The position numbers and the translations under genes were made by a program. Positions 43,951-53,307 of a stretch of DNA of 64,000 bases are shown here, piece by piece. Source of the DNA: Mesobacillus subterraneus (GTDB lineage Bacteria > Bacillota > Bacilli > Bacillales > Cytobacillaceae); contig NZ_CP129019.1 in the NCBI RefSeq assembly GCF_020524355.2, positions 434,001-498,000 on the forward strand, in the 5' to 3' direction. Position 1 is the first letter of the stretch, and each line of letters starts with the position of its first letter. Under the pieces are notes generated by a model, which saw only the letters and a program-made list of their open reading frames with translations, ran no database searches and was not told the origin of the DNA.

Positions 43951-44865
43951 TTGATAGTTAAATCACGTGTTGAATCCCTTGAACTGCAGATTCTGAGGAT
44001 GCTGAATGCCCGAATGAAATTATCTCCGAAAGAATACAGTAACTATCTCTACCTTGAAAAAGGTTATGAAGGAGAAGTGATTTTTGATCGCAGGATGGAG
44101 GAGGTTGGAAAAAGCTTCTTAGTTATGAATGATCTGCTCCTTGAACATGGAAATACCAAATTTCAAATCGATTCCCTATTCATCTCCAAGATCATCCATT
44201 TGTTTGAAATAAAGTATTTCGAAGGCGATTATTATACTGAAGGGGATAGGTGGTATACAAACAATGGAGTAGAAATCAAGAATCCACTACAACAAATGGA
44301 AAGAGCAGAGTCTCTCCTTCGAAGATTGGTACGAGACCTTGGATTCAACACTAATATTGAATCAACTCTAGTCTTTGTAAACCCGAACTTTTACCTCTAT
44401 CAAACTCCGCGTAATTTACCAATTATCTTTCCTAATCAGATTCCAAGACTTCTTCATAACCTGCAAAAACAAATTACCCCAATAAAAAATACTCATACAA
44501 ATCTATCAGATAGGCTGCTTTCCCTGCACTCCCAAGATTCGCCGTATAAAAGGCTCCCTGATTATAGTTTCGAGAAATTGAAGAAGGGAATAGCCTGTTC
44601 TCATTGTCATACTGTGAATACTATCGTTAACAGGAAAACATTAATATGCAATAGTTGCGGGAAACGGGAAAATATTCATGAAGCAGTATTGAGAAGTGTT
44701 AAAGAGCTCCAATTACTTTTACCGGAAGAAGAAATAACAGTCAATAAGGTTCATGAATGGTGCAATTCTATCAAAACAAAAAAGCCTATTAGAAACACGC
44801 TTTTAGAAAACTATACATTGATTGGGTCTGGCCGTTCTACTCACTATATAACTAAAAATGAATAA
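43951..44865 (+). CDS. NERD domain protein with zinc ribbon
   Basis: A 304-residue protein. The N-terminal part is a NERD (nuclease-related) domain: YEGEVIFDRRMEEVG, NDLLLEHGNTKFQIDSLFIS and IHLFEIKYFEGDYY, with the D-x(n)-ExK core of PD-(D/E)XK-type nucleases. A small zinc ribbon follows (CSHCHTVNT and CNSCGKRE, about 210-240), then a helical tail. NERD proteins are thought to act on DNA or RNA, but none of this subtype is characterised that I know of. TTG 43951 is chosen since GGAGG lies eight bases before; the ATG at 43936 overlaps that site. The 53-bp repeat array begins right after its stop. Confidence 0.83.
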   Translation: MIVKSRVESLELQILRMLNARMKLSPKEYSNYLYLEKGYEGEVIFDRRMEEVGKSFLVMNDLLLEHGNTKFQIDSLFISKIIHLFEIKYFEGDYYTEGDRWYTNNGVEIKNPLQQMERAESLLRRLVRDLGFNTNIESTLVFVNPNFYLYQTPRNLPIIFPNQIPRLLHNLQKQITPIKNTHTNLSDRLLSLHSQDSPYKRLPDYSFEKLKKGIACSHCHTVNTIVNRKTLICNSCGKRENIHEAVLRSVKELQLLLPEEEITVNKVHEWCNSIKTKKPIRNTLLENYTLIGSGRSTHYITKNE

Positions 44866-44883
44866 TAAAGGATCATGACTAAT

Positions 44884-45785
44884 AGGGTACCGTTCAATCG
44901 AAATCGTATCCTTATGAAGTCCAATTCAGTAACATAAGGGTATGGTTCAATCGAAATCGTATCCTTATGAAGTCCAATCCAGCAACATAAGGGTATGGTT
45001 CAATCGAAATCGTATCCTTATGAAGTCCAATCCAGCAACATAAGGGTATGGTTCAGTCGAAATCGTATCCTTATGAAGCTCAATTCAGTAACATAAGGGT
45101 ATGGTTCAATCGAAATCGTATCCTTATGAAGTCCAATCCAGCAACATAAGGGTATGGTTCAACCCAAATCGTATCCTTATGAAGCCCAATTCAGCAATAT
45201 AAGGGTACCGTTCAACCCAAATCGTATCCTTATGAAGTCCAATCCAGCAACATAAGGGTATGGTTCAATCGAAATCGTATCCTTATGAAGTCCAATCCAG
45301 CAACATAAGGGTATGGTTCAATCGAAATCGTATCCTTATGAAGTCCAATCCAGCAACATAAGGGTATGGTTCAACCCCAATCGTATCCTTATGAAGCCCA
45401 ATCCAGCAACATAAGGGTATGGTTCAACCCAAATCGTATCCTTATGAAGTCCAATCCAGCAACATAAGGGTACCGTTCAGTCGAAATCGTATCCTTATGA
45501 AGTCCAATTCAGTAACATAAGGGTATGGTTCAATCGAAATCGTATCCTTATGAAGTCCAATCCAGCAACATAAGGGTATGGTTCAACCCCAATCGTATCC
45601 TTATGAAGCTCAATTCAGTAACATAAGGGTATGGTTCAATCGAAATCGTATCCTTATGAAGTCCAATCCAGCAACATAAGGGTATGGTTCAATCCAAATC
45701 GTATCCTTATGAAGCCCAATTCAACAACATAAGGGTACCGTTCAACCCAAATCAGATTCTTTTGAAGTCCAATCCAACTCCATAA
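44884..45785. repeat. 17-unit tandem array, 53-bp period, with an inverted repeat in each unit
   Basis: Sixteen near-identical units plus one decayed unit. AGGGTA recurs at 44884, 44937 and 44990, an exact 53-bp step, and CGTATCCTTATGAAG follows through the array. In every unit CATAAGGGTA faces TATCCTTATG across 17 bases (one G-T pair), so each can form a hairpin; the loop has a further TTC-AATC-GAA. Units differ by a few bases (TATGG or TACCG; TCGAA or CCCAA; CAATCCAGCAA or CAATTCAGTAA). The array fills the whole convergent gap between the NERD gene and the carboxypeptidase gene. Confidence 0.96.
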
Positions 45786-45811
45786 GAGCATCGTAATTTT
45801 TATAAGGGTAT

Positions 45812-47302
45812 TTATCTCGCAAGTATCCTAACAATTCTATCCTCCACCTTCCTGCCTTCTCGATCATCAAGGAGGTTATTCAACAAAACGGAAAAAATAA
45901 GGTTTTCTCCGCTGCTTGTTTTTACATATCCGGCTAGCGTACTCACGCCGGTCAGTGTCCCTGTTTTAGCGGATAAACGATGCTTCAGGTCCTCTTCTTT
46001 CAGCCTGTTTCGCAATGTCCCGCCTATCATCCTGTCCTTTTCACCTGCAACGGGAAGTGAACGCTTGAAAGCAGGAAACCATTTCTCGCTTTGGGCAAGA
46101 AACAGCAGTTTTGTGATTTCGTTTGCTGGTACGAGATTGGCATGCGAGATTCCGGATCCGTCCCGCAACACAAGACGGTTCGTATCAATCCCAATGCTGC
46201 CAAGCTCTGCACCCATGACTTCAAGGCCGTCATCCCAGCTTCCCTTCCCATGAATGACCTTTCCCATTTCCTTTACTAGTACTTCGGCGTGCCCATTATT
46301 GCTTAGCTTCATGAATGGAATCATCAAATCAGCAAGAGGCATTGATTTATGAGAAATTAAATTGGTCATTGTGCCGGTGGCAGCTCCCGTTTTAATTTTC
46401 CCAACTACTTTTATCCCATGTTCTTCTAGAGACTTTTTAAAAAGACTTCCTGCAAACAAGGAAGGCTCCCAGACGGCAACCCATTCTCTTGCGTTATGAG
46501 CGTTGACCGGAATCGTTCCGCTCACCAAAATGCTGTTCGACCCATGCTCACGTTCGATTATTAGGTCATGTTCTCCCTCAGAATCTACTGTTTTTGTTTC
46601 ATTGATAATATTTACATAATCGGTTTCGGGCTCTAGTGAAATGTTTGCTGCTTTTCCTATTTTGCCTGGTAAAATATTGACAATGACAGTGCCGGCATCA
46701 AAATCCTGATTTGGTGAAGCAGTCAGAGCGGAAACCTGGGCTCCGAAATATTGATGCTCATCATTCCAGGTTAGGTCCTCTGAATAACGGACATTATCAT
46801 ACCATCTGTCATCAGTTACTATAGCGCCGGTAATTTTCTTGATTCCTTTACTCTTCAGTTTTTTTGCCATTTCATCGAAGTCTGCCGGAAGCAGGGTTGG
46901 ATCGCCCATTCCTTTTAGAAAAAGGTCACCTGCAAGCGTACCGCCGTCGATTTTTCCATCCGACCAAACTTCAGTTGTAAAACGGTATTCATCTCCTAAA
47001 ACGGAAAGCGCGGCTGCTGCTGTGAACAATTTCAGCACGGAGGCTGGCTGCAGCCTTGTATCCCCAATATGCTCGTACAAAAGCACTCCATCTTCCGCAG
47101 ACCTGATGCTGATACCAGCCAAAGCCCCATCAAGAACTGGTTCGCTTGTTAAAATGTTGCTGATTTTTTCCGCTAGGTCCCCGCCAGGCTCCACGGCACT
47201 GGCTGGCGGTTCTTCAGTATGAAAAAACGGAATGATGGCTAACATGATAACTAATGAGAATATGGTGATTGCTGTAGTTTTTTGTTTCATCTTTTGGTTC
47301 AT
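45812..47302 (-). CDS. D-alanyl-D-alanine carboxypeptidase, S13 family (PBP4/DacC-like)
   Basis: A 496-residue secreted or membrane-attached penicillin-binding protein. An N-terminal hydrophobic segment (about 10-30) is followed by the S13 core: SxxK is SVLK in LQPASVLKLFTAAA, SxN is in KLSNNGHAEVL and KTG in SAKTGTLTG. The long insert between SxxK and SxN fits PBP4/PBP4a (DacC). It trims D-Ala from, or cuts cross-links in, peptidoglycan. The start is uncertain: ATG 47302 (AAAGGG touching it) and ATG 47293 are both possible. The gene runs into the 53-bp array at its 3' end. Confidence 0.92.
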   Translation of the reverse strand: MNQKMKQKTTAITIFSLVIMLAIIPFFHTEEPPASAVEPGGDLAEKISNILTSEPVLDGALAGISIRSAEDGVLLYEHIGDTRLQPASVLKLFTAAAALSVLGDEYRFTTEVWSDGKIDGGTLAGDLFLKGMGDPTLLPADFDEMAKKLKSKGIKKITGAIVTDDRWYDNVRYSEDLTWNDEHQYFGAQVSALTASPNQDFDAGTVIVNILPGKIGKAANISLEPETDYVNIINETKTVDSEGEHDLIIEREHGSNSILVSGTIPVNAHNAREWVAVWEPSLFAGSLFKKSLEEHGIKVVGKIKTGAATGTMTNLISHKSMPLADLMIPFMKLSNNGHAEVLVKEMGKVIHGKGSWDDGLEVMGAELGSIGIDTNRLVLRDGSGISHANLVPANEITKLLFLAQSEKWFPAFKRSLPVAGEKDRMIGGTLRNRLKEEDLKHRLSAKTGTLTGVSTLAGYVKTSSGENLIFSVLLNNLLDDREGRKVEDRIVRILAR

Positions 47303-47404
47303 CCCTTTCACATCTCAACTGAATTCGACAGGAAATTTCCCAATAACCAACTAGTAGAGTCTATGATAAAGTTTTAATTAATATAAGGTTCAGGAGGGAA
47401 AAAA

Positions 47405-47605
47405 ATGTACCGATACTTTTGGAATACCTTACTCATTCTAGCCATCGGAGCAGGATTTTACTTCTATGCCCATCTGATTTTTTCAAAGGTGTCAGACCCT
47501 CTGTACGGAACACTGGCGCTTCTGGCAGGCAGCCTCTTTACTGCTGGAATTTCAAGAGAGCTTCTGTTACTCTCGCAAACTAGGAGAGAGAATAGTCAAA
47601 TCTAG
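47405..47605 (+). CDS. small membrane protein of unknown function
   Basis: A 66-residue protein with two hydrophobic helices (about 6-27 and 35-55) and a basic C-terminal tail (QTRRENSQI). TCAGGAGGG precedes the ATG, which makes it a credible gene. It is divergent from the carboxypeptidase gene. I do not recognise a family. Confidence 0.7.
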   Translation: MYRYFWNTLLILAIGAGFYFYAHLIFSKVSDPLYGTLALLAGSLFTAGISRELLLLSQTRRENSQI

Positions 47606-47672
47606 AATGTACTACACCCTGATTCATGGGGTGTATTTTTGTTTTTTAAGAATAAATAGGTTTTATGATAGG

Positions 47673-47687
47673 TACTATCAGGGGGTA
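47673..47687 (+). promoter_or_regulatory. CsoR-type operator candidate
   Basis: TACTATCAGGGGGTA resembles the CsoR site TACCC-N4-GGGGTA, with the right half intact and the left half decayed. It lies 39 bases upstream of the regulator gene, as expected for self-repression. Confidence 0.5.
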
Positions 47688-47725
47688 TGATAAAATAAGC
47701 TTAAAAGATAAAGGGGGGTTTTTAG

Positions 47726-48067
47726 ATGGACATATTAGAGCCCGAAGTGAACCCAACTGAATGTGGTGACAGCTGTTGCTCATCAGAAAGGAAAAGCCAT
47801 CACTCTGAAAAAACGAAAAAGAATCTCGTGACGAGATTGAACCGGATAGAAGGACAGATTCGCGGCATTAAAGGCCTGATTGAGAGAGATACGTACTGTG
47901 ACGATGTAATCACACAAATTTCAGCGACGCAGGCTGCTTTGAACAGCGTAGCCAAACTCCTCCTCGAAGGCCATATGAAATCTTGCATCGTCGAACGAAT
48001 TCAGGAAGGCGACAATGAGGTAGTTGATGAACTTTTGACTACGATTGAGAAGTTGATGAAAAAATAA
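47726..48067 (+). CDS. csoR: CsoR-family metal-sensing repressor
   Basis: A 113-residue all-helical repressor of the CsoR/RcnR family: RLNRIEGQIRGIKGLIER, then the x-y-z ligand set Cys in TYCDDV, His and Cys in GHMKSCIV, spaced 25 and 4 residues apart exactly as in copper-binding CsoR. Copper release from DNA normally turns on copA/copZ, but neither gene is nearby. The first 25 residues are unusual, with Cys-rich CGDSCCSSE and two His. It might regulate itself and distant copper genes. GGGGGG-type ribosome binding site upstream. Confidence 0.9.
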   Translation: MDILEPEVNPTECGDSCCSSERKSHHSEKTKKNLVTRLNRIEGQIRGIKGLIERDTYCDDVITQISATQAALNSVAKLLLEGHMKSCIVERIQEGDNEVVDELLTTIEKLMKK

Positions 48068-48130
48068 AAAGCTTTTTTGTTTTTCATTTAACATAATGTT
48101 CTGTATAATGTCACTAACTTAATATATTCC

Positions 48131-48263
48131 TTCGGGGTCGGGTGAAATTCCCAACCGGCGGTGATGAAGCGATGCTTCTTAGTCCGTGACCCGGTTAACA
48201 TTTGTTAAACGGTGGATCTGGTGAAACTCCCAGGGCCGACAGTTAAAGTCTGGATGGGAGAAG
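48131..48263 (+). ncRNA. FMN riboswitch (RFN element)
   Basis: The conserved RFN blocks follow in order: TTCGGGGTCGGGTGAAATTC, CCAACCGGCGGTGATG, AGTCCGTGACCCG, GGTGGATCTGGTGAAACTCC, AGGGCCGACAGTTAAAGTC and TGGATGGGAGAAGG. FMN binding favours the downstream terminator and shuts off riboflavin synthesis. The ribDEAH operon follows. Confidence 0.98.
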
Positions 48264-48337
48264 GAAAAAACGAGGATTAAAAGATCGGGATCAGTATGCC
48301 CTTTTTTAACCCTCTAGTTTGACATTGCCTTTTTTAG

Positions 48338-48371
48338 GACCCCGAAGCCATTTTGTTTCGGGGTCTTTTTG
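48338..48371 (+). terminator. FMN riboswitch terminator
   Basis: GACCCCGAA pairs with TTCGGGGTC (perfect 9 bp), followed by T5, 35 bases before ribD. Confidence 0.93.
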
Positions 48372-48405
48372 TTGTGAAATTACCCTATTGAAAGGAGGGA
48401 CCAAG

Positions 48406-49488
48406 ATGAACGACCGGGATTATATGGCATTGGCCATCAATCTCGCCAGTGCGACCGAAGGCCAGACATCACCGAACCCCCAGGTTGGTGCTGTCCTTGT
48501 AAAAGAAGGTCAGATTATTGGAATGGGTGCCCATTTGAAGGCGGGTGAGCCGCACGCTGAAGTACACGCGATCTCCATGGCTGGTGAGAATGCTGAAGGC
48601 GCCACATTGTACGTGAGCTTAGAGCCGTGCAGTCATTTCGGAAAGACGCCGCCATGCTCGAATCTGGTGATAGAATCTGGAATCAAGAAAGTGTTTGTCG
48701 CCATGGTCGATCCGAATCCGCTTGTTGGCGGAGAAGGAGTGAAAAAGATGCTTGCAGCAGGCTTAGATGTCCAAGTTGGGTTAATGGAGGAAGAAGCAAA
48801 AGCGCTGAACAAAGTATTTTTTCATTACATAAGCACAGGTTTGCCCTATGTTACCTTGAAGTCAGCCACCACCCTTGATGGGAAAATCGCTACTGTGACA
48901 GGAGAGAGCCAGTGGATTACAGGAGAAGAGGCAAGGAAGGATGTCCATCAGTTTCGACATACACATGACGCGATACTGGTTGGCGTCAACACCGTCATCA
49001 ACGACAATCCTAGCCTGACGACAAGGCTTGAAGCTGGCGGGAAAAATCCGGTGAGGGTCGTTCTGGACAGCACACTTCGCACCCCTCTGGATTCAAGAAT
49101 CATAAATGACAGGGCTGCACGAACCATTATCGTGACCGGAGCACGGGCAGAGCCTGAAGGGATAAAGCAATTTACTGAGCTTGGCATTGAGATTATCAAG
49201 CTGGAAACTGAAAAAGTTGGAATTCCTGACATGCTGAAAAAACTTGGAGACTGGGGCATTACTTCTGTCTACGTAGAAGGCGGAGCCGAGGTCCATGGCA
49301 GCTTTTTAAAGGAGAAAGCCTTTCAGCAAGTTATCACATATATCGCTCCAAAGCTGCTCGGCGGGAAGCGTGCTCCCACTGCTTACGGAGGCGAAGGCAT
49401 TGCCCGGCTTGAGGATACAGTTCATTTAGAAATTAAAGAGGTAAAACAAATTGACCAGGATATCCGGATCATTGCCGAGCCGTTATAG
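48406..49488 (+). CDS. ribD: bifunctional riboflavin deaminase/reductase
   Basis: A 360-residue enzyme that performs the second and third steps of riboflavin synthesis. The N-terminal deaminase (1-145) has the zinc site PHAEVHA (His50, Glu52) and PCSHFGKTPPC (Cys75, Cys84). The C-terminal NADPH reductase (147-360) begins near VTLKSATTLDGKIAT and includes VEGGAEVHGSF. AAAGGAGGG precedes ATG 48406. First gene of ribDEAH under FMN control. Confidence 0.97.
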   Translation: MNDRDYMALAINLASATEGQTSPNPQVGAVLVKEGQIIGMGAHLKAGEPHAEVHAISMAGENAEGATLYVSLEPCSHFGKTPPCSNLVIESGIKKVFVAMVDPNPLVGGEGVKKMLAAGLDVQVGLMEEEAKALNKVFFHYISTGLPYVTLKSATTLDGKIATVTGESQWITGEEARKDVHQFRHTHDAILVGVNTVINDNPSLTTRLEAGGKNPVRVVLDSTLRTPLDSRIINDRAARTIIVTGARAEPEGIKQFTELGIEIIKLETEKVGIPDMLKKLGDWGITSVYVEGGAEVHGSFLKEKAFQQVITYIAPKLLGGKRAPTAYGGEGIARLEDTVHLEIKEVKQIDQDIRIIAEPL

Positions 49489-49500
49489 AAGGAGGTTATT

Positions 49501-50157
49501 ATGTTTACGGGGATTATTGAAGAAATTGGGACTGTCGCGAATATCCAGCATGGAAGGGAGTCATTTGTCCTGACGATTGACGCAAGGAAAGTCCTGACAG
49601 ATGTCCGCCTTGGGGATAGCATCGCTGTTAACGGGGTGTGCCTGACCGTCACCTCCTATACAGAGAACAGATTTACAGTTGATGTCATGCCTGAAACGGT
49701 CAAAGCGTCCAGTTTAAAAGCTGTCAAAAGAGGTTCGAAGCTGAACCTGGAGAGAGCGATGGCAGCGGGCGGCCGGTTCGGCGGACATTTTGTCGCCGGC
49801 CATGTGGATGGCGTTGGAACCATTAAAGGGAAAAAGCAAATAGAGAATGCCGTTTACTATGAAATTCAAGTAGATCCCGAATTGCTGAAGTATGTCATCA
49901 TGAAAGGCTCTGTCGCTGTTGACGGGACGAGCCTGACTGTTTTCGGAGTATCAGAAGACAGCTTGACTCTATCGCTCATCCCGCTCACTTTACAAGATAC
50001 GGTGTTAGGTTTCAAGGATACAGGTGATATTGTCAACATTGAATGTGACATGATCGGCAAGTATGTAGGTCACTTTTTGAGTAACCAGTTTCCGGCAGCT
50101 ATAAAACGAGGCAACAATATTACAGCCCAGTTCTTAGAGGATAACGGGTTTATGTGA
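49501..50157 (+). CDS. ribE: riboflavin synthase, alpha chain
   Basis: A 218-residue enzyme made of two similar beta-barrels (1-96 and 97-190), each with its own substrate site: MFTGIIEEIGTV with SIAVNGVCLTV, and GGHFVAGHVDGVG with SVAVDGTSLTV. It converts two 6,7-dimethyl-8-ribityllumazines to riboflavin and one pyrimidine, working with the RibH capsid. AAGGAGG precedes the ATG, 12 bases after ribD. Confidence 0.97.
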   Translation: MFTGIIEEIGTVANIQHGRESFVLTIDARKVLTDVRLGDSIAVNGVCLTVTSYTENRFTVDVMPETVKASSLKAVKRGSKLNLERAMAAGGRFGGHFVAGHVDGVGTIKGKKQIENAVYYEIQVDPELLKYVIMKGSVAVDGTSLTVFGVSEDSLTLSLIPLTLQDTVLGFKDTGDIVNIECDMIGKYVGHFLSNQFPAAIKRGNNITAQFLEDNGFM

Positions 50158-50168
50158 GGGTGATGTAA

Positions 50169-51362
50169 ATGTTTGATCCAATTGAAGAGGCTATATACGA
50201 ACTTATGCAGGGGAATGTGGTCATCGTTTGTGACGATGAAGACCGGGAAAATGAAGGAGACTTCATCGCCCTCGCAGAGAAGGCGACACCGGATGTCATC
50301 AATTTTATGGCAACACATGGCCGGGGATTGATTTGCGTACCGATTGAAGAGGAATTAGCCCAGAAGCTGGACTTAATGCCGATGGTTTCCCGAAATACAG
50401 ATCCACACGGCACAGCGTTTACCGTCAGCATTGATCATAAATATTCAACAACCGGGATATCCGCTTTCGAACGCTCGGCTACTGTATTAAGCATGCTGGA
50501 CCCAGAATCAAAGGCCGCTGATTTTAAAAGGCCAGGCCACATCTTTCCGCTTGTTGCAAAGAAGGGCGGAGTATTAAGGAGAGCGGGCCATACTGAGGCT
50601 GCTGTGGACCTGGCTAAATTGAGCGGTGCGAAGCCTGCCGGAGTCATCTGTGAAATCATGAATGAAGATGGGACAATGGCTCGAGTTCCGGAACTCCGTA
50701 AAATTGCTGACCAATTCGATTTGAAAATGATTACGATAAAAGATCTCATTCAATATCGAAATCGCAAGGACCAGTTGATAAAAAGAGAAGTTGAAATTGA
50801 TCTTCCAACTGAATTCGGTATTTTTAAAGCAGTTGGGTATTCAAATATCGTAGATGACAAAGAACATATTGCTCTTGTAAAAGGAAAAATCGATCCGGAA
50901 GAACCGGTTCTTGTAAGAGTCCACTCTGAATGCCTGACTGGCGATGTGTTCGGCTCCTTCCGTTGTGATTGCGGCCCGCAGCTTCATGCAGCATTGAGCC
51001 AGATAAACAAAGAAGGGCGCGGTGTCCTTCTGTACATGCGCCAGGAAGGAAGAGGCATCGGCCTGATGAACAAGCTTCGCGCGTATAAGCTTCAGGAAGA
51101 GGGCTATGACACCGTAGAGGCCAATGAAAAGCTTGGCTTCAGTGCAGACCTGCGAGAATACGGAATTGGCGCCCAGATTTTAAAAGACCTTGGCATCAAG
51201 CAAATGAAATTGCTGACCAATAATCCTAGGAAAATCAAAGGACTTAAGGGATATGACCTGGAAGTGGTCGACCGAGTGCCAATCCAGATGCCAACAAGGG
51301 AAGAAAATGAAAATTATTTAAAAACAAAGCACAGCAAGTTAGGACATTTACTACATTTTTAA
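50169..51362 (+). CDS. ribBA: bifunctional DHBP synthase/GTP cyclohydrolase II
   Basis: A 397-residue fusion. Residues 1-200 form 3,4-dihydroxy-2-butanone 4-phosphate synthase ([36 protein letters not shown]). Residues 205-397 form GTP cyclohydrolase II with zinc Cys in [18 protein letters not shown] and [11 protein letters not shown]. It supplies both starting branches of riboflavin synthesis, from ribulose 5-phosphate and GTP. Called ribA in B. subtilis. GAGGGTGATG precedes the ATG, 11 bases after ribE. Confidence 0.97.
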   Translation: MFDPIEEAIYELMQGNVVIVCDDEDRENEGDFIALAEKATPDVINFMATHGRGLICVPIEEELAQKLDLMPMVSRNTDPHGTAFTVSIDHKYSTTGISAFERSATVLSMLDPESKAADFKRPGHIFPLVAKKGGVLRRAGHTEAAVDLAKLSGAKPAGVICEIMNEDGTMARVPELRKIADQFDLKMITIKDLIQYRNRKDQLIKREVEIDLPTEFGIFKAVGYSNIVDDKEHIALVKGKIDPEEPVLVRVHSECLTGDVFGSFRCDCGPQLHAALSQINKEGRGVLLYMRQEGRGIGLMNKLRAYKLQEEGYDTVEANEKLGFSADLREYGIGAQILKDLGIKQMKLLTNNPRKIKGLKGYDLEVVDRVPIQMPTREENENYLKTKHSKLGHLLHF

Positions 51363-51396
51363 TCCAAATTAAACGGGCTAATTGGAGGAATAGAAC

Positions 51397-51867
51397 ATGA
51401 ACAGAATTTTCGAAGGTAATTTAGTAGGAACAGGTCTTAAAGTTGGAATCGTAGTAGGGCGTTTCAATGAATTCATCACAAGCAAACTTCTGGGCGGCGC
51501 ACAGGACGCATTGAAAAGACATGGTGTCGAAGAAGGCAATGTCGATGTAGCATGGGTACCGGGTGCCTTCGAAATCCCATTGGTTGCGCAAAAAATGGCG
51601 AAAAGCAATAAATATGACGCGGTCATCACATTAGGAACAGTCATTCGCGGTTCCACTCCACACTTCGATTATGTCTCGAATGAAACAGCAAAAGGTGTAT
51701 CAGCCGCAGCGATGAATTCAGGGGTCCCTGTCATCTTCGGAGTTCTGACAACCGATACTATTGAACAGGCAATCGAACGTGCTGGCACAAAAGCCGGCAA
51801 CAAAGGCTGGGACGCTGCAATGTCCGCGATTGAAATGGCTAATCTGATGAAAAATATTGAAATGTAA
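51397..51867 (+). CDS. ribH: lumazine synthase (beta chain)
   Basis: A 156-residue enzyme that joins the pyrimidine and butanone precursors into 6,7-dimethyl-8-ribityllumazine, and forms a 60-mer capsid in Bacillus. Motifs: VGRFNEFIT (substrate ring), [25 protein letters not shown] with the catalytic His, and GVLTTDT. TTGGAGGAA precedes the ATG. Last gene of the operon; a ribT gene, found after ribH in B. subtilis, is absent. Confidence 0.97.
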   Translation: MNRIFEGNLVGTGLKVGIVVGRFNEFITSKLLGGAQDALKRHGVEEGNVDVAWVPGAFEIPLVAQKMAKSNKYDAVITLGTVIRGSTPHFDYVSNETAKGVSAAAMNSGVPVIFGVLTTDTIEQAIERAGTKAGNKGWDAAMSAIEMANLMKNIEM

Positions 51868-51880
51868 TATTCTTACGAAG

Positions 51881-51911
51881 CTGCAGGCAAATTAGCCTGC
51901 AGTCATTTTTT
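51881..51911 (+). terminator. terminator after ribDEAH
   Basis: CTGCAGGC pairs with GCCTGCAG, then CATTTTTT. Confidence 0.9.
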
Positions 51912-52092
51912 GAGTGGGCAATCCTCCTCCGTATAGCCCCCTCGATTTCCTCTATGAAAAGGAGGACTTAGACATTCCCCTTTTAACGCAAAAATCTTCC
52001 CCGAATTTTAAAACCCTCGCCGCAGTTTGTTAATAATTTGTTCATAATTTCTGGTTAAGATGAAGACAAGTTAGAAGCGAGGAGGAAAAAAC

Positions 52093-53295
52093 ATGAATGA
52101 ATTTGAACAGCGTTCCCGTTATGAAGAACAGGAGCCAATCAAAAAATCATATAGATTAAAAAGCATCATGTCGACTGTCATGGCTGGGGTAGTAGGTTCG
52201 GCGATGACACTTGCAGCTGTTAATTATACAGAAGTGAACGCAGGGAGTCAGCACCAGCCTCAAACTGAATCAGCCGCAGAAACGGATTCTAATATCATTA
52301 CGACACCCACTTCAACAAAAGATTCTGGGTCGATAGCTGATATCATTGAAACTTCATCTAAATCCATTGTCGGTATCACGAATATCCAGGCGCAAAGCAA
52401 TCCTTTTTCCCAAAGTCAGGGAAATGTTGAGAGTGGGTCTGGTTCCGGGGTTATTTTTAAGAAGGAAGGAAACAGTGCTTTCATCGTGACGAACAACCAT
52501 GTCATTGAAGGTGCTTCAAAGGTTGAGGTCAGCTTGTACAATGGAGAGAAAGTTGATGCAGAAGTTGTCGGTGCGGACGCATTGACAGATTTAGCGGTTG
52601 TTAAAATTGATGCAGCAAAAGCAGAGGATGTCATTGAATTTGGTGATTCTTCTGAATTAAGAGCTGGTGATCAGGTGCTTGCCATCGGCAACCCGCTCGG
52701 TCTCGATTTATCGCGGACAGTGACTCAGGGAATCGTCAGTGCGATAGATCGTTCAATTTCAGTTCCAACCTCTGCCGGGGAATGGGAAATGAACGTCATT
52801 CAAACGGACGCTGCTATCAATCCAGGTAACAGCGGTGGTGCGTTAATCGATACAGATGGAAAAGTAATCGGGATCAACAGCTTGAAAATCTCGCAAAATG
52901 GCGTGGAAGGCCTGGGGTTTGCAATACCAAGCAATGAAGCTCTGCCAATCGTCAACCAGCTTATGGAAAAAGGGGAAGTAGAACGTCCGTATTTAGGTGT
53001 AAGCCTTGCCGATCTGGCGCAGATTCCAGATATGTACCTCGAAAACCTGCCAGACAGTGTTGATTCAGGAACAATGGTGACCTATGTGGACCCTGAATCA
53101 GCGGCTGCTGCAGCTGGACTTCAGAAGCAGGACGTCATCATTGGAATCAATGATGAAAAAGTGGAGAATGCAAGCGAGCTAAGAAGATACATGTATACGA
53201 AACTTCAAACGGGCGATAATGTCGAATTGAAAATATACCGTGACGGCAAACAGCAAACCTTAAAAGTAGCAATTTCCGCTGCTAGTCCAGAATAA
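52093..53295 (+). CDS. HtrA/DegP-type membrane serine protease
   Basis: A 400-residue S1C protease: a cytoplasmic N-terminus (1-22), one membrane helix (about 24-44), a trypsin-like domain (about 80-290) and one PDZ domain (about 300-395). The triad is His136 (TNNHVIEG), Asp166 (TDLAVVKI) and Ser247 (NPGNSGGAL). It degrades or refolds damaged exported proteins on the outer face, like B. subtilis HtrA, HtrB and YyxA; which of these it equals is not clear. GAGGAGG precedes the ATG. A foldase gene follows 12 bases later. Confidence 0.93.
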   Translation: MNEFEQRSRYEEQEPIKKSYRLKSIMSTVMAGVVGSAMTLAAVNYTEVNAGSQHQPQTESAAETDSNIITTPTSTKDSGSIADIIETSSKSIVGITNIQAQSNPFSQSQGNVESGSGSGVIFKKEGNSAFIVTNNHVIEGASKVEVSLYNGEKVDAEVVGADALTDLAVVKIDAAKAEDVIEFGDSSELRAGDQVLAIGNPLGLDLSRTVTQGIVSAIDRSISVPTSAGEWEMNVIQTDAAINPGNSGGALIDTDGKVIGINSLKISQNGVEGLGFAIPSNEALPIVNQLMEKGEVERPYLGVSLADLAQIPDMYLENLPDSVDSGTMVTYVDPESAAAAAGLQKQDVIIGINDEKVENASELRRYMYTKLQTGDNVELKIYRDGKQQTLKVAISAASPE

Positions 53296-53307
53296 TGGAG
53301 GGAAATG

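Noticed and set aside
44884..45785. Possible CRISPR array
   Set aside because: The whole 53-bp unit is repeated with no variable spacers, and no cas genes lie nearby.
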